Shown one piece after another: positions 8,264 through 15,496 of a DNA stretch of 64,000 nt. The notes below the pieces were generated by a model. It searched no databases. It was not told the DNA's origin and was given only the letters and a program-made list of their open reading frames with translations. The position numbers were made by a program, and so were the translations under genes. The number at the start of each line of letters is the position of its first letter. Positions within the stretch are counted from its first letter, which is position 1. Origin of the DNA: Caproicibacterium lactatifermentans. GTDB taxonomy: Bacteria > Bacillota > Clostridia > Oscillospirales > Acutalibacteraceae. The stretch covers positions 186,001 to 250,000 of the forward strand of contig NZ_CP046051.1 of assembly GCF_013315815.1 (NCBI RefSeq). Reading direction: 5' to 3'.

Positions 8264-9702
8264 AAATCGTTGGCGTGACCAAGTGCCCTGTTGGTATCGC
8301 CCATACCTATCTGGCAGCAGAAAAGCTGGAGAAAGCAGCAAAGGCACTGCAGTATGAAGTGAAAATTGAAACACAGGGCGCACAGGGAACCGAAAACAAA
8401 CTGACACCGGAAGATGTTGCATCGGCGGATTACGTTATTGTTGCCGCGGATGTCGCCATTGAGGGAAAAGAACGTTTTAACGGCAAAAAAACGCTGGTTT
8501 TGCCCATTAAAGATGTTATCAAAGATGCCAGCGGGGTTTTGCAGTCGCTGCCAACACGTGCACAGACTTACAGCAGCAGTGAGGAAGGCACCGAGGAGGG
8601 CGAAGCGGAGAAGAAAGAATCATCTGGCGATGTCAGTGCAGGCAAAACAGCCATGAAGCAGCTGATGAATGGTGTTTCCTACATGATTCCGTTCGTCGTT
8701 GTCGGCGGCCTGTTTATCGCTGTGTCCATTTCCTGCGGTGGTACACCCACGGCAAAGGGCATGGTTGTTTCGCCGGGGTTCTGGAGTAAGGTAAACCAGA
8801 TAGGCAGCATGGGCTTTAATCTGATGATTCCAATTCTGGCGGGCTTTATCGCTTATGCAATCTCTGGTCGTGCGGCACTGGCACCGGCCATGATTTCCGC
8901 TATGGTTGCAAATAGCAAGGAAATTCTCGGTACATCCGCCGGCACCGGATTCCTCGGCGCTATTTTGGTCGGCTACCTGGCCGGTTATCTGGTCAAATGG
9001 ATGAACAGCTGGAGGGTATCGAAGAGCCTGCGGCCAGTCATGCCGATTTTTGTGATTCCGATTTTGGGCACAGCGGCAGTTTCGGCCGCACTGATTCTGT
9101 TCCTCGGTGCGCCGATTTCCTGGCTGATGACTGCCCTGAACAACGCACTGACTTTTCTGTCTAAAAATCCGGCGACAGCCATTCCACTCGGTCTGCTGCT
9201 TGGTGCTATGATAGGTGTCGATATGGGCGGCCCAATCAACAAGGTCGCGTTCCTATTTGGTACAGCCTCCATTGTTACGGGTACGCCGCAGATTATGGGT
9301 GCGGTTGCGTGTGCTATTCCAGTGCCGCCGCTGGCAATGGGACTGGCAACGCTGGTTGGCAAGAAATGCTTTGATGAAGAAGAACGCGCTGCCGGCATTC
9401 CGGCACTGCTGATGGGACTTATCGGCATTACCGAAGGTGCCATTCCGTTTGCTTCCTGTGACCCGAAGCGTGCCATTCCCAGCATTGTTGTTGGCAGCAG
9501 TGTTGCCTCGGCACTGGGCATGGTCCTTGGCATTACAGATGTGGTCCCGCACGGCGGTCCGATTGTTGGTTTCTTGGGTGCAACCAACAGTCTGCCGCTA
9601 TTCCTGCTGACGATTGGCGTGGGCACGGTTGTTTCCATGCTGATGGTTATCGCCCTAAAAAGCAGGAAACAGAAGAAAGAATTCGCAGGCAAAGCAAGCT
9701 GA
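8260..9702 (+). CDS. Fructose-type PTS EIIBC component
   Basis: A 480-residue sugar permease. The N-terminal EIIB domain (about 1-100) has its phospho-cysteine at residue 9 (TKCPVGIAHTYLAAEKL). A charged linker rich in E, G and S (about 103-130) leads to the EIIC membrane domain (about 130-470) with the conserved GVDMGGPINKVAF and ITEGAIPFASCDP segments. It imports and phosphorylates a ketose or similar sugar. The start is GTG, overlapping the EIIA stop. No fruK-type kinase follows, so the product may not be plain fructose-1-phosphate. Confidence 0.92.
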   Translation: MKIVGVTKCPVGIAHTYLAAEKLEKAAKALQYEVKIETQGAQGTENKLTPEDVASADYVIVAADVAIEGKERFNGKKTLVLPIKDVIKDASGVLQSLPTRAQTYSSSEEGTEEGEAEKKESSGDVSAGKTAMKQLMNGVSYMIPFVVVGGLFIAVSISCGGTPTAKGMVVSPGFWSKVNQIGSMGFNLMIPILAGFIAYAISGRAALAPAMISAMVANSKEILGTSAGTGFLGAILVGYLAGYLVKWMNSWRVSKSLRPVMPIFVIPILGTAAVSAALILFLGAPISWLMTALNNALTFLSKNPATAIPLGLLLGAMIGVDMGGPINKVAFLFGTASIVTGTPQIMGAVACAIPVPPLAMGLATLVGKKCFDEEERAAGIPALLMGLIGITEGAIPFASCDPKRAIPSIVVGSSVASALGMVLGITDVVPHGGPIVGFLGATNSLPLFLLTIGVGTVVSMLMVIALKSRKQKKEFAGKAS

Positions 9703-9755
9703 CTATAGGCTTGCTTTTCAAATAAATAAATTTTATATTTACAGGAGTGACTGAT

Positions 9756-10013
9756 ATGCAGAAATTCACCTATACCGTTACCGACCCGCAGGGCCTTCAC
9801 GCTCGTCCAGCAGGACTTTTGGTCAAATGCGCACAGGGGTGTACATCTTCCGTACAGATGGCTGCCAAGAGCCGCAGTGCAGACGCAAAGCGTATTTTTG
9901 CGGTTATGGGCCTTGGTGTTAAGAAAGACGACGAAATCACCTTTTCTGTGGAAGGCGCCAGTGAGGCCAAAGATGCTGCAGAATTGAAGGCCTTTTGCGA
10001 AAAGAACCTGTAA
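9756..10013 (+). CDS. HPr-family phosphocarrier, Ser46 replaced
   Basis: An 85-residue HPr homologue. The EI-dependent phosphorylation site is intact (GLHARPAG). The segment that in canonical Gram-positive HPr carries regulatory Ser46 (LKSIMGVMSLG) reads AKRIFAVMGLG, so arginine stands at the serine position. It should therefore not be a target of HPr kinase or a CcpA co-repressor. ATG at 9756 is chosen because ACAGGAG ends 8 bases upstream. As the last gene of the PTS operon it may be a dedicated carrier for this transporter; that is inference. Confidence 0.9.
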   Translation: MQKFTYTVTDPQGLHARPAGLLVKCAQGCTSSVQMAAKSRSADAKRIFAVMGLGVKKDDEITFSVEGASEAKDAAELKAFCEKNL

Positions 10014-10063
10014 GGAATTGCTTTTTCCTTTTCAGAACAAAAGAGAAGACGGCCAAAAAGGAG

Positions 10064-10096
10064 AAAAAGCTGCGCATATTTCTGTGTAGCTTTTTT
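10064..10096 (+). terminator. Intrinsic terminator of the PTS operon
   Basis: A stem of AAAAAGCTGCGCA with TGTGTAGCTTTTT (two wobble pairs), a short loop, and a run of six T. Confidence 0.8.
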
Positions 10097-10138
10097 GTAT
10101 CCTTATGATGAGAAGGTCGAATTTTGCCTATCTATGGA

Positions 10139-10167
10139 TTGCATGGGCTGCCGTTTTATGATAGGAT
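10139..10167 (+). promoter_or_regulatory. Probable promoter of the GntR-mtnA unit
   Basis: TTGCAT at 10139-10144, 17 bases, TAGGAT at 10162-10167. The -10 area overlaps a short inverted repeat (TTTTAT, GATAGG spacer, ATAAAA) that could be an operator for the GntR protein. Confidence 0.45.
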
Positions 10168-10247
10168 AAAAAGAAAACGCGGCGTTTCGACCGTGCTTGC
10201 CGGAAGCTTACCGGCAAAATGAGGCGCTTCAGGGGGAACCACCGAAA

Positions 10248-11006
10248 GTGAAAGATATGGATAGAACGGACAATAAAGAAGAACAGTCAGGAAAGGCATA
10301 CGAAAGAGTTATTGCGTACATTAAGCAGCAGATTCTGGCGGGGAATTTGCAGCAGGGTTCCAAACTGCCGCCGGAACGGGAATTGGCTGATATGCTCGGC
10401 GTCAGCCGGAATTCCGTACGTGAGGCACTGCGGATTTTAGAGATGCTGGGTACAGTTACCAGCGCACAGGGCGCCGGCAACTACATTTCCGGGAATTTCC
10501 AAAGAAGCTTATTTCAGTCCCTTTCTTTGATGTTCCTGCTTCAGCAGGTCAGTTACCGTCAGCTGAGTGAGCTGCGCCGCGGGTTGGAGGAAGAGGCCAT
10601 TTTCCTGGCCGCTGACCATATTACATCGCAGCAGCTGCGCTCTTTAGAAGCGATTGTTTCTGCCATGGCTGCCAGCCAGGATGAAGAGGAAAACGCCATT
10701 CTGGATAAAAAAATGCACTATGTCATAGCGCTGGCTTCCGGGAATCGGCTGATTTTTTCTATTTTGCAGGCCCTTTCCGATGTCATGGATTTGTTCATTA
10801 AGGACATGCGCAAAAGTATTTCCCGTACAGACATGGAAAAGCGGCGGTTGCAGCGCATCCACGAAAATATGGTTGTCTGCCTGAAAAATAGGGACCGCAG
10901 CGGTGCCTGCCGGGCAATGTCTGACCATTTCGAGATTATCGATGAGAATTTGCTTGACGACCGTTTGTCGGGAGCCGTGAGAAGGCCGGATAAACCGGTA
11001 TCCTGA
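10248..11006 (+). CDS. GntR-family regulator, FadR subfamily
   Basis: A 252-residue regulator. The N-terminal winged helix (about residues 15-80) has the GntR signature LPPERELADMLGVSRNSVREA. The C-terminal all-helical domain (about 90-235) is FCD-like, as in FadR-type sensors of organic acids or sugars. GTG at 10248 is preferred because it follows AGGGGGAA; ATG at 10257 is equally possible. It is followed by mtnA after 54 bases and probably controls it, but the ligand is unknown. Confidence 0.85.
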   Translation: MKDMDRTDNKEEQSGKAYERVIAYIKQQILAGNLQQGSKLPPERELADMLGVSRNSVREALRILEMLGTVTSAQGAGNYISGNFQRSLFQSLSLMFLLQQVSYRQLSELRRGLEEEAIFLAADHITSQQLRSLEAIVSAMAASQDEEENAILDKKMHYVIALASGNRLIFSILQALSDVMDLFIKDMRKSISRTDMEKRRLQRIHENMVVCLKNRDRSGACRAMSDHFEIIDENLLDDRLSGAVRRPDKPVS

Positions 11007-11060
11007 CAACATATAATCATCAGCTGCAGATAAAAGAACAGAAAGGTGGGGGACCTGTTT

Positions 11061-12110
11061 ATGGCGGGACTGCTGGCAATTACGTGGAAAGATGCGGAGG
11101 ATAAGCTATCCTTGCTGGACCAGACCAAGCTGCCGAATGAAATCACCTATATCGAATATGATACCTGTGAAGGTGTGTGGCACGCCATTCAGGACATGGT
11201 GGTGCGCGGTGCGCCGGCGATTGGTGTAACGGCGGCCTATGGACTATACTTCGGGATTAAAGACGCACCGGAGGAGAACTTCAGTGCTTTCTGGAAAGTG
11301 CTGGAGGAGAAAGCAGCATACCTAAATACATCCCGTCCAACGGCAGTGAACCTTTCTTGGGCACTGCAGCAGATGAAGGAAACGGCGCTTTCCGTTCGGG
11401 AAAAGCCGGTTTCGGAGATTAAGCACATTTTGCGGGAAAAAGCAAAGCAAATTCACAGCGACGATATTCATATCTGCCGAAAGATTGGTGAGAATTTTAT
11501 GCCGCTGCTGCATGATGGAATGGGTATCCTGACACACTGCAATGCGGGACAACTGGCAACCTCTAAGTACGGAACCGCTACGTCCCCCATGTACCTTGCA
11601 CAGGAAAAGGGCTGGCATCTGCACATTTATTCTGATGAAACGCGTCCGCGCCTGCAGGGCTCCACTTTGACGGCGCTGGAACTTTTTAAGGCGGGTATTG
11701 ATGTTACCGTGATTACGGACAATATGGCGGCTATGGTTATGTCACAGGGCAAAATAGACGCTGTTATTGTCGGCTGTGACCGCATCGCCGCCAACGGCGA
11801 TACGGCCAACAAGATTGGCACCATGAGTGTGTCCATTTTGGCCAAATATTTTGGCATTCCCATGTATATTGCGGCCCCTACACCGAGCATTGATTTGAAC
11901 ACGCCTTCCGGAAAAGAAATTCCGATTGAAGAGCGTGACTCAAAGGAGATTACCTGCCGTTTTGGTGTGTGGACGGCACCCAAAGGCGTAAAAACTTACA
12001 ACCCCGCCTTTGATGTAACGCCGCATGAAAACATTACTGCAATCGTGACGGAAAAGGGAATTGTCCGTGCACCCTACGAGGAAAGTCTGCGGAAGCTGCT
12101 GCAAAAATAA
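11061..12110 (+). CDS. mtnA: S-methyl-5-thioribose-1-phosphate isomerase
   Basis: A 349-residue member of the eIF2B-like aldose-ketose isomerase family. MtnA converts methylthioribose-1-phosphate to methylthioribulose-1-phosphate in the cytoplasm. Conserved blocks: [27 protein letters not shown] (catalytic Cys), [19 protein letters not shown] (catalytic Asp), and a C-terminal [14 protein letters not shown] loop. ATG at 11061 fits the GGTGGGGG site; the upstream in-frame GTG at 11046 lies inside it. No mtnK kinase or downstream salvage genes are near, so the source and fate of its substrate are unclear. Confidence 0.9.
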   Translation: MAGLLAITWKDAEDKLSLLDQTKLPNEITYIEYDTCEGVWHAIQDMVVRGAPAIGVTAAYGLYFGIKDAPEENFSAFWKVLEEKAAYLNTSRPTAVNLSWALQQMKETALSVREKPVSEIKHILREKAKQIHSDDIHICRKIGENFMPLLHDGMGILTHCNAGQLATSKYGTATSPMYLAQEKGWHLHIYSDETRPRLQGSTLTALELFKAGIDVTVITDNMAAMVMSQGKIDAVIVGCDRIAANGDTANKIGTMSVSILAKYFGIPMYIAAPTPSIDLNTPSGKEIPIEERDSKEITCRFGVWTAPKGVKTYNPAFDVTPHENITAIVTEKGIVRAPYEESLRKLLQK

Positions 12111-12118
12111 AATAAAAA

Positions 12119-12153
12119 GGCACAGCGCCGCTTTCATCTCGCGGAGCCGTGCC
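12119..12153 (-). terminator. Terminator for the 12185-12376 gene
   Basis: GGCAC/GTGCC ends with a GC-rich imperfect interior stem. On the minus strand it is followed by TTTTTATTTTATTTT; on the plus strand there is no T run. It may also stop mtnA transcripts weakly. Confidence 0.6.
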
Positions 12154-12184
12154 ACTTTCCGGGCGGCGGGGGACTGGCGGGCAG

Positions 12185-12376
12185 TCAGTCCTCGTCGTCC
12201 TCGTCTTTTCCCATCCATTCTTTCAGGTCGGGAAAAAAGGAATCTGGGTCTCGTTTAAAAGCTTCGACCGGGTCCGCTGCCTTTTCACCCGGTCCCGCAG
12301 AGGTTTTGCTTAGACGCATCCACGGGGGAAGGGGATTTTCCTTAGGGTTCATGCAGTTGTACACCTTGGTTTCCAT
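12185..12376 (-). CDS. Small acidic protein of unknown function
   Basis: A 63-residue soluble protein that I do not recognise. The N-terminal part is NCMNPKENPLPPWMRLSKTS; the C-terminus is very acidic (GKDEDDED). The ATG at 12376 has GGAGGTG 9 bases upstream and a terminator follows the stop, which supports a real gene despite its size. It diverges from the small gene at 12461. Confidence 0.6.
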   Translation of the reverse strand: METKVYNCMNPKENPLPPWMRLSKTSAGPGEKAADPVEAFKRDPDSFFPDLKEWMGKDEDDED

Positions 12377-12460
12377 GTGTTCAACACCTCCGCTTCATCT
12401 TATGCGCGAAAGAGCAGTTCCGGCACTATGGGTACCGTTTTTGGACAGGAGGGAAAAATT

Positions 12461-12727
12461 GTGCCAAATCGGTTTGGTATTCCAAAAGCAGATTATTTTA
12501 CAGAGAACAACAATTTTTATACGGGCAGTCTCATGCCGCTGAATTACCGCGTGGACGCTGCCGGAGATATGATTCAAATGAGTGTTTGGTACGGGAAAAT
12601 GTGTATGGCGCGCAGCAAACTGGAAGCGCAAAAGGAGTTTTCCAAGGACGCGGCCGGTTATGACGCGGCAATGGATTGGCTGGAAGAACAATATCAGGTG
12701 TGCCTGCAAAAAACAAAAGAGGACTAA
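12461..12727 (+). CDS. Small protein of unknown function
   Basis: An 88-residue protein without a recognised domain. It starts at GTG 12461, the only in-frame start with a good site (AGGAGGG, 7 bases upstream); a longer reading to 12377 has none. The sequence is soluble, with a helical, charged C-terminal half (KLEAQKEFSKDAAGYDAAMD). It diverges from the small acidic gene and is followed by a hairpin shared with the convergent operon. Confidence 0.55.
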   Translation: MPNRFGIPKADYFTENNNFYTGSLMPLNYRVDAAGDMIQMSVWYGKMCMARSKLEAQKEFSKDAAGYDAAMDWLEEQYQVCLQKTKED

Positions 12728-12731
12728 AAAA

Positions 12732-12765
12732 GCCGCTGGAAGCAGGAAAACCTGTTTTCAGCGGC
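12732..12765 (-). terminator. Terminator of the beta-helix/HAD/exporter operon
   Basis: GCCGCTG-GAA-GCAGG pairs with CCTG-TTTT-CAGCGGC around an AAAA loop. The minus-strand reading ends in TTTTTT, so it mainly serves the convergent operon; it may also stop the plus-strand small gene. Confidence 0.75.
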
Positions 12766-12775
12766 ATTTCTGTTA

Positions 12776-13633
12776 TCAAAATTTTTCATCCTGCGGCTGA
12801 TGTGCCGGCAGCTGTGGATGAAGAGAAGCCAACAGTGTGTTGGCACGGTTCAGGTGATAGGCGTACACTGTGGCTGTTTCACTGGAAAGTGTGCGGTCCA
12901 GCCGGTCGATGGCCCATAAGTCCGCCAGCACTTCCCGATAGGAGAAAAGCCTGCGCGCGGTTTGAAACACAGCATTGTCACAGTTGCGGAACAGTTTCCA
13001 TTCGGAAGTGTACAGCTGTATATCACGCTCCAGCCGGCGGAACTGTACCTGCACCGCCTCCAGGTCAGGCGGTGCAGAACGGTCCTCACAGGCTTTTACA
13101 GCGGAGCAGAGCATATCATAAATCTGCCGGTCCAGCTGTAAAATATTCTGCGCATAATTGGGCGGCAGAATAAACAGGTTGACTGCCAGCGCAATAACAA
13201 TACCTAGAAACGCAGCCAGCAAACACCATCCTACGGTTTGTACCGTACCGGCGGTTTCCGGTTGCAGCATGGCCATGACGAACATAAATGATGCCATCAG
13301 TGTACCACGGCGCAGATGAAGAAACTGACACAAAAAAATAACGGCAATCACACCAAGCCCGCACAGGCCAGGATTCTGCGGCGAAACGTGGTAAATGAGG
13401 GCACCAGTCACAGCCCCAATAACGGCGGCCAACAGGGAATCCTTTCCGGAACGAATGGAGTGGTTAATATTGGGCCCCATGCTGATAATTGTGGTTACAA
13501 CGGCAACAAATGCCTGCGGTAAGTTCAGTATGTCATACAGTACCAGACACAATGTGACGGCAATGCCGGTTTTGATGATGCGAAAACCGAGGTGTGTGCG
13601 CCGGCGCAGTTTCTGCGCGGGTTCGCCCCTCAT
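12776..13633 (-). CDS. FUSC/aromatic acid exporter family membrane protein
   Basis: A 285-residue protein. About six transmembrane helices fill residues 20-155 (TGIAVTLCLVLYDIL, AVIGAVTGALIYHV, LLAAFLGIVIALAVNLFILP). A cytoplasmic helical domain rich in R, D and E follows. This matches ArAE_1/DUF939-type proteins of Gram-positive bacteria, of unproven function, related to efflux proteins. The start overlaps the stop of the HAD gene by 4 bases (ATGA), so it is translationally coupled as the last gene of the operon. Confidence 0.8.
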   Translation of the reverse strand: MRGEPAQKLRRRTHLGFRIIKTGIAVTLCLVLYDILNLPQAFVAVVTTIISMGPNINHSIRSGKDSLLAAVIGAVTGALIYHVSPQNPGLCGLGVIAVIFLCQFLHLRRGTLMASFMFVMAMLQPETAGTVQTVGWCLLAAFLGIVIALAVNLFILPPNYAQNILQLDRQIYDMLCSAVKACEDRSAPPDLEAVQVQFRRLERDIQLYTSEWKLFRNCDNAVFQTARRLFSYREVLADLWAIDRLDRTLSSETATVYAYHLNRANTLLASLHPQLPAHQPQDEKF

Positions 13634-14310
13634 GCAGACGCCGGCAGACCGCGCCGCAGAATGTCCAAAATCTGTGCGGGGTCCGAAACAATATAGTTCG
13701 CGTGTGCGTTTCCCAGTTCTGCCCGGTCACGAAATCCCCACAGAACGCCAACAGTATCCATGCCAGCGGCGGCGCCCGTCTGCATATCTGTGTTGGTGTC
13801 GCCGATATACAGGCAGTTCCTCGGCGCTGTTCCCAGTTCCTGTGCCAGCAGAAGCGCCCCCTGCGGTGCGGGTTTGCAGGGAATCCCTTCCCGCTGGCCG
13901 TGGACGGCGTTAAATGTACCGTCCGGAAACAGCCCCGCAATAATGGACTGCGCCCAGCTGTCAGGTTTGTTGGAAAGGACACCGGACTTTTTGTTCAGGC
14001 GGCGCAGAGAGGCCAGCAGCTGCGGCATGCCGGGGTAGCCAACAATGCCTTTCAGCGGCTCGGCCGCATAGTACTGGTCATAAAGGCGGCGCACTTTCTG
14101 CATTTCCGCTTCTGTAAAGCCCTGTGGGCAGACAATGTGCATCATGCGCTGGACCTGTACAGCCGCACCGTTTCCCACGATATGGCGGTAGCGGTCCACG
14201 GGAATTTCCGGATAGCCGCAGTCGTGCAGTGCACGGTTGGAAAACTCTGCAATGGAGCCGAGTGTGTTTGCAAGGGTACCATCCAGGTCAAAAATACAGG
14301 CTTGATACAT
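13630..14310 (-). CDS. HAD-superfamily phosphatase (phosphoglycolate phosphatase-like)
   Basis: A 226-residue HAD hydrolase with all four motifs: nucleophile DLDGT (residues 8-12), VLSNKPD, lysine in CKPAPQG, and the acidic IGDTNTDMQ. A helical cap domain lies between the first two, as in the Gph/PgmB branch. The start at 14310 (MYQACIFDLDGTLAN) has AAGAAGGTG upstream; longer readings are not needed. It is the middle gene of a tight three-gene operon. The substrate is unknown. Confidence 0.88.
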   Translation of the reverse strand: MYQACIFDLDGTLANTLGSIAEFSNRALHDCGYPEIPVDRYRHIVGNGAAVQVQRMMHIVCPQGFTEAEMQKVRRLYDQYYAAEPLKGIVGYPGMPQLLASLRRLNKKSGVLSNKPDSWAQSIIAGLFPDGTFNAVHGQREGIPCKPAPQGALLLAQELGTAPRNCLYIGDTNTDMQTGAAAGMDTVGVLWGFRDRAELGNAHANYIVSDPAQILDILRRGLPASA

Positions 14311-14314
14311 TATT

Positions 14315-14980
14315 TTACACCTTCTTAACGATGTTTCCCTTTTCCTTATAAATGGAGTTTTCAGGAATGAATCCACGCACGGAACTGGTGGGGTAAACGG
14401 TGCAGCCGCGGCCAATAATGGTACCGGGGTTCAGGACACTGTTGCAGCCCACTTCCACATAATCGCCCAGAATGGCGCCGATTTTTTTTAGACCGGTGGG
14501 CAGGTTCTCTTCCGCGTGAATCACAACGAGCTGTCGGTCCGATTTGATGTTGCTGGTAATGGAGCCCGCACCCATGTGTGCGTGAAAACCGAGAATGGAG
14601 TCACCAACATAATTGTAGTGCGGAACTTCAACGTTGTCAAAAAGAATGACATTCTTTAGCTCGGTAGAGTTGCCGACGACACAGTGTGTGCCAACCAGCG
14701 CATTTCCGCGGATAAAAGCACCGGGACGAACCTGCGTTTCCGGCCCGATGATGCAGGGACCGGCAATGTAGTTGTTAGGGTAGATGACGGCACTTTTGGC
14801 AATCCAGATATTCTCTCCACGCTGTTCATACTGGTCTGCCGGCAGAGTAGGGCCAAGTTGTAAAATGAAGTCGTGAATTTTTGGCAGAGCCTCCCACGGA
14901 TAGGTGCAGCCGGAAAGAAGCGGGGCTGCCGCTGTATGAGATAAATCAAAAAGCTGCTGTATTGTCAGTTGTTTTAACAT
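14315..14980 (-). CDS. Left-handed beta-helix nucleotidyl/acyl-transferase-like protein
   Basis: A 221-residue protein with an N-terminal helical region (1-50) and a left-handed beta-helix of hexapeptide repeats (about 60-205; for example WIAKSAVIYPNNYIAGPCII and GAGSITSNIKSDRQ). It resembles the C-terminal half of GlmU-like sugar-phosphate uridylyltransferases without the pyrophosphorylase domain, so it may be an acyltransferase acting on sugar nucleotides. It starts at 14980 behind AAGGAAAC with its own strong promoter at 15017-15045, and is followed 4 bases later by the HAD gene. Confidence 0.8.
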   Translation of the reverse strand: MLKQLTIQQLFDLSHTAAAPLLSGCTYPWEALPKIHDFILQLGPTLPADQYEQRGENIWIAKSAVIYPNNYIAGPCIIGPETQVRPGAFIRGNALVGTHCVVGNSTELKNVILFDNVEVPHYNYVGDSILGFHAHMGAGSITSNIKSDRQLVVIHAEENLPTGLKKIGAILGDYVEVGCNSVLNPGTIIGRGCTVYPTSSVRGFIPENSIYKEKGNIVKKV

Positions 14981-15016
14981 TTTGTTTCCTTCTCTTTACT
15001 TTTATATCATTTACCT

Positions 15017-15045
15017 ATTATATTTTGAAAAACGGAGCAGGTCAA
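15017..15045 (-). promoter_or_regulatory. Promoter of the beta-helix/HAD/exporter operon
   Basis: On the minus strand TTGACC (15045-15040), 17 bases, TATAAT (15022-15017), with a leader of about 30 bases to the ATG at 14980. Confidence 0.8.
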
Positions 15046-15112
15046 TACCGGATGCCGGAAAAAGTCCCCGCACAAGCCGGTAAAAGCGAGTGCAGGGGCA
15101 GCAGAAGCAATC

Positions 15113-15273
15113 AAAAAATAAAAGACAAGGTTCCGGTTTCCCGGTTCCTTGCCTTTTGGGGAGGAGTTGTATTGAAAAGGTTTTGCGGTCATCCGACCGC
15201 GTGAACTTATATGCAAAGGAAAAAGAAAGAACAGATATTGCTCTGTGCGGTGGTCTCTGTTTTTCTTAAGTAC
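15113..15273 (-). ncRNA. Candidate small regulatory RNA with C-rich loop
   Basis: A minus-strand unit of about 160 bases with its own consensus promoter and its own intrinsic terminator, ending before the separate promoter of the next operon. The terminator is a hairpin (CAAGG-AA-CCGG-GAAA-CCGG-AA-CCTTG) followed by TCTTTTATTTTTT. Upstream is a GCGGTC-GGAT-GACCGC hairpin and a CCTTTT/AAAAGG stem whose loop exposes ACTCCTCCCC, complementary to ribosome-binding sites. C-rich loops of this kind are typical of Gram-positive trans-acting small RNAs such as RsaE. I do not recognise it as 6S, SRP, tmRNA or a known riboswitch. An overlapping 103-codon reading lacks a ribosome site. Confidence 0.55.
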
Positions 15274-15279
15274 AGCTAT

Positions 15280-15308
15280 ATTATAGGTACGAAAACGGTT
15301 CCTGTCAA
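15280..15308 (-). promoter_or_regulatory. Consensus promoter of the candidate small RNA
   Basis: TTGACA (15308-15303), a 17-base spacer and TATAAT (15285-15280) match both boxes exactly. No supported protein start lies within its transcript. Confidence 0.8.
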
Positions 15309-15422
15309 TCAAATCCAAGCCAATAAAAGCAGAATCTACCTATTGTATAAAAGAGGGGAATTTTGTTCTGAGTTTTCGTAAAGAGTTACAGGTATGATTT
15401 ACGGGGAAACGGGCACATGATT

Positions 15423-15483
15423 TTGCCGTGCAGGGCAGAATGTGATACAATCAAAAAAACAGAAAAGCCCCATTTTACGGGGC
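15423..15483 (+). promoter_or_regulatory. rlmD promoter and leader hairpin
   Basis: TTGCCG (15423-15428), 17 bases, and an extended -10 TGATACAAT (TACAAT at 15446-15451). The short leader contains a GCCCC-ATTTTAC-GGGGC hairpin (15467-15483) immediately before the ribosome site, which might affect initiation. Confidence 0.65.
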
Positions 15484-15496
15484 AGCGGAGGCATAT

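Noticed and set aside
15007..15318. A 103-codon minus-strand frame over the candidate small RNA
   Set aside because: It has no ribosome site, crosses the consensus promoter and the terminator hairpin, and its composition is poor until a short hydrophobic stretch.
15467..15483. A riboswitch before rlmD
   Set aside because: Only one 5-bp hairpin in a leader of about 40 bases; too small and without any known riboswitch core.
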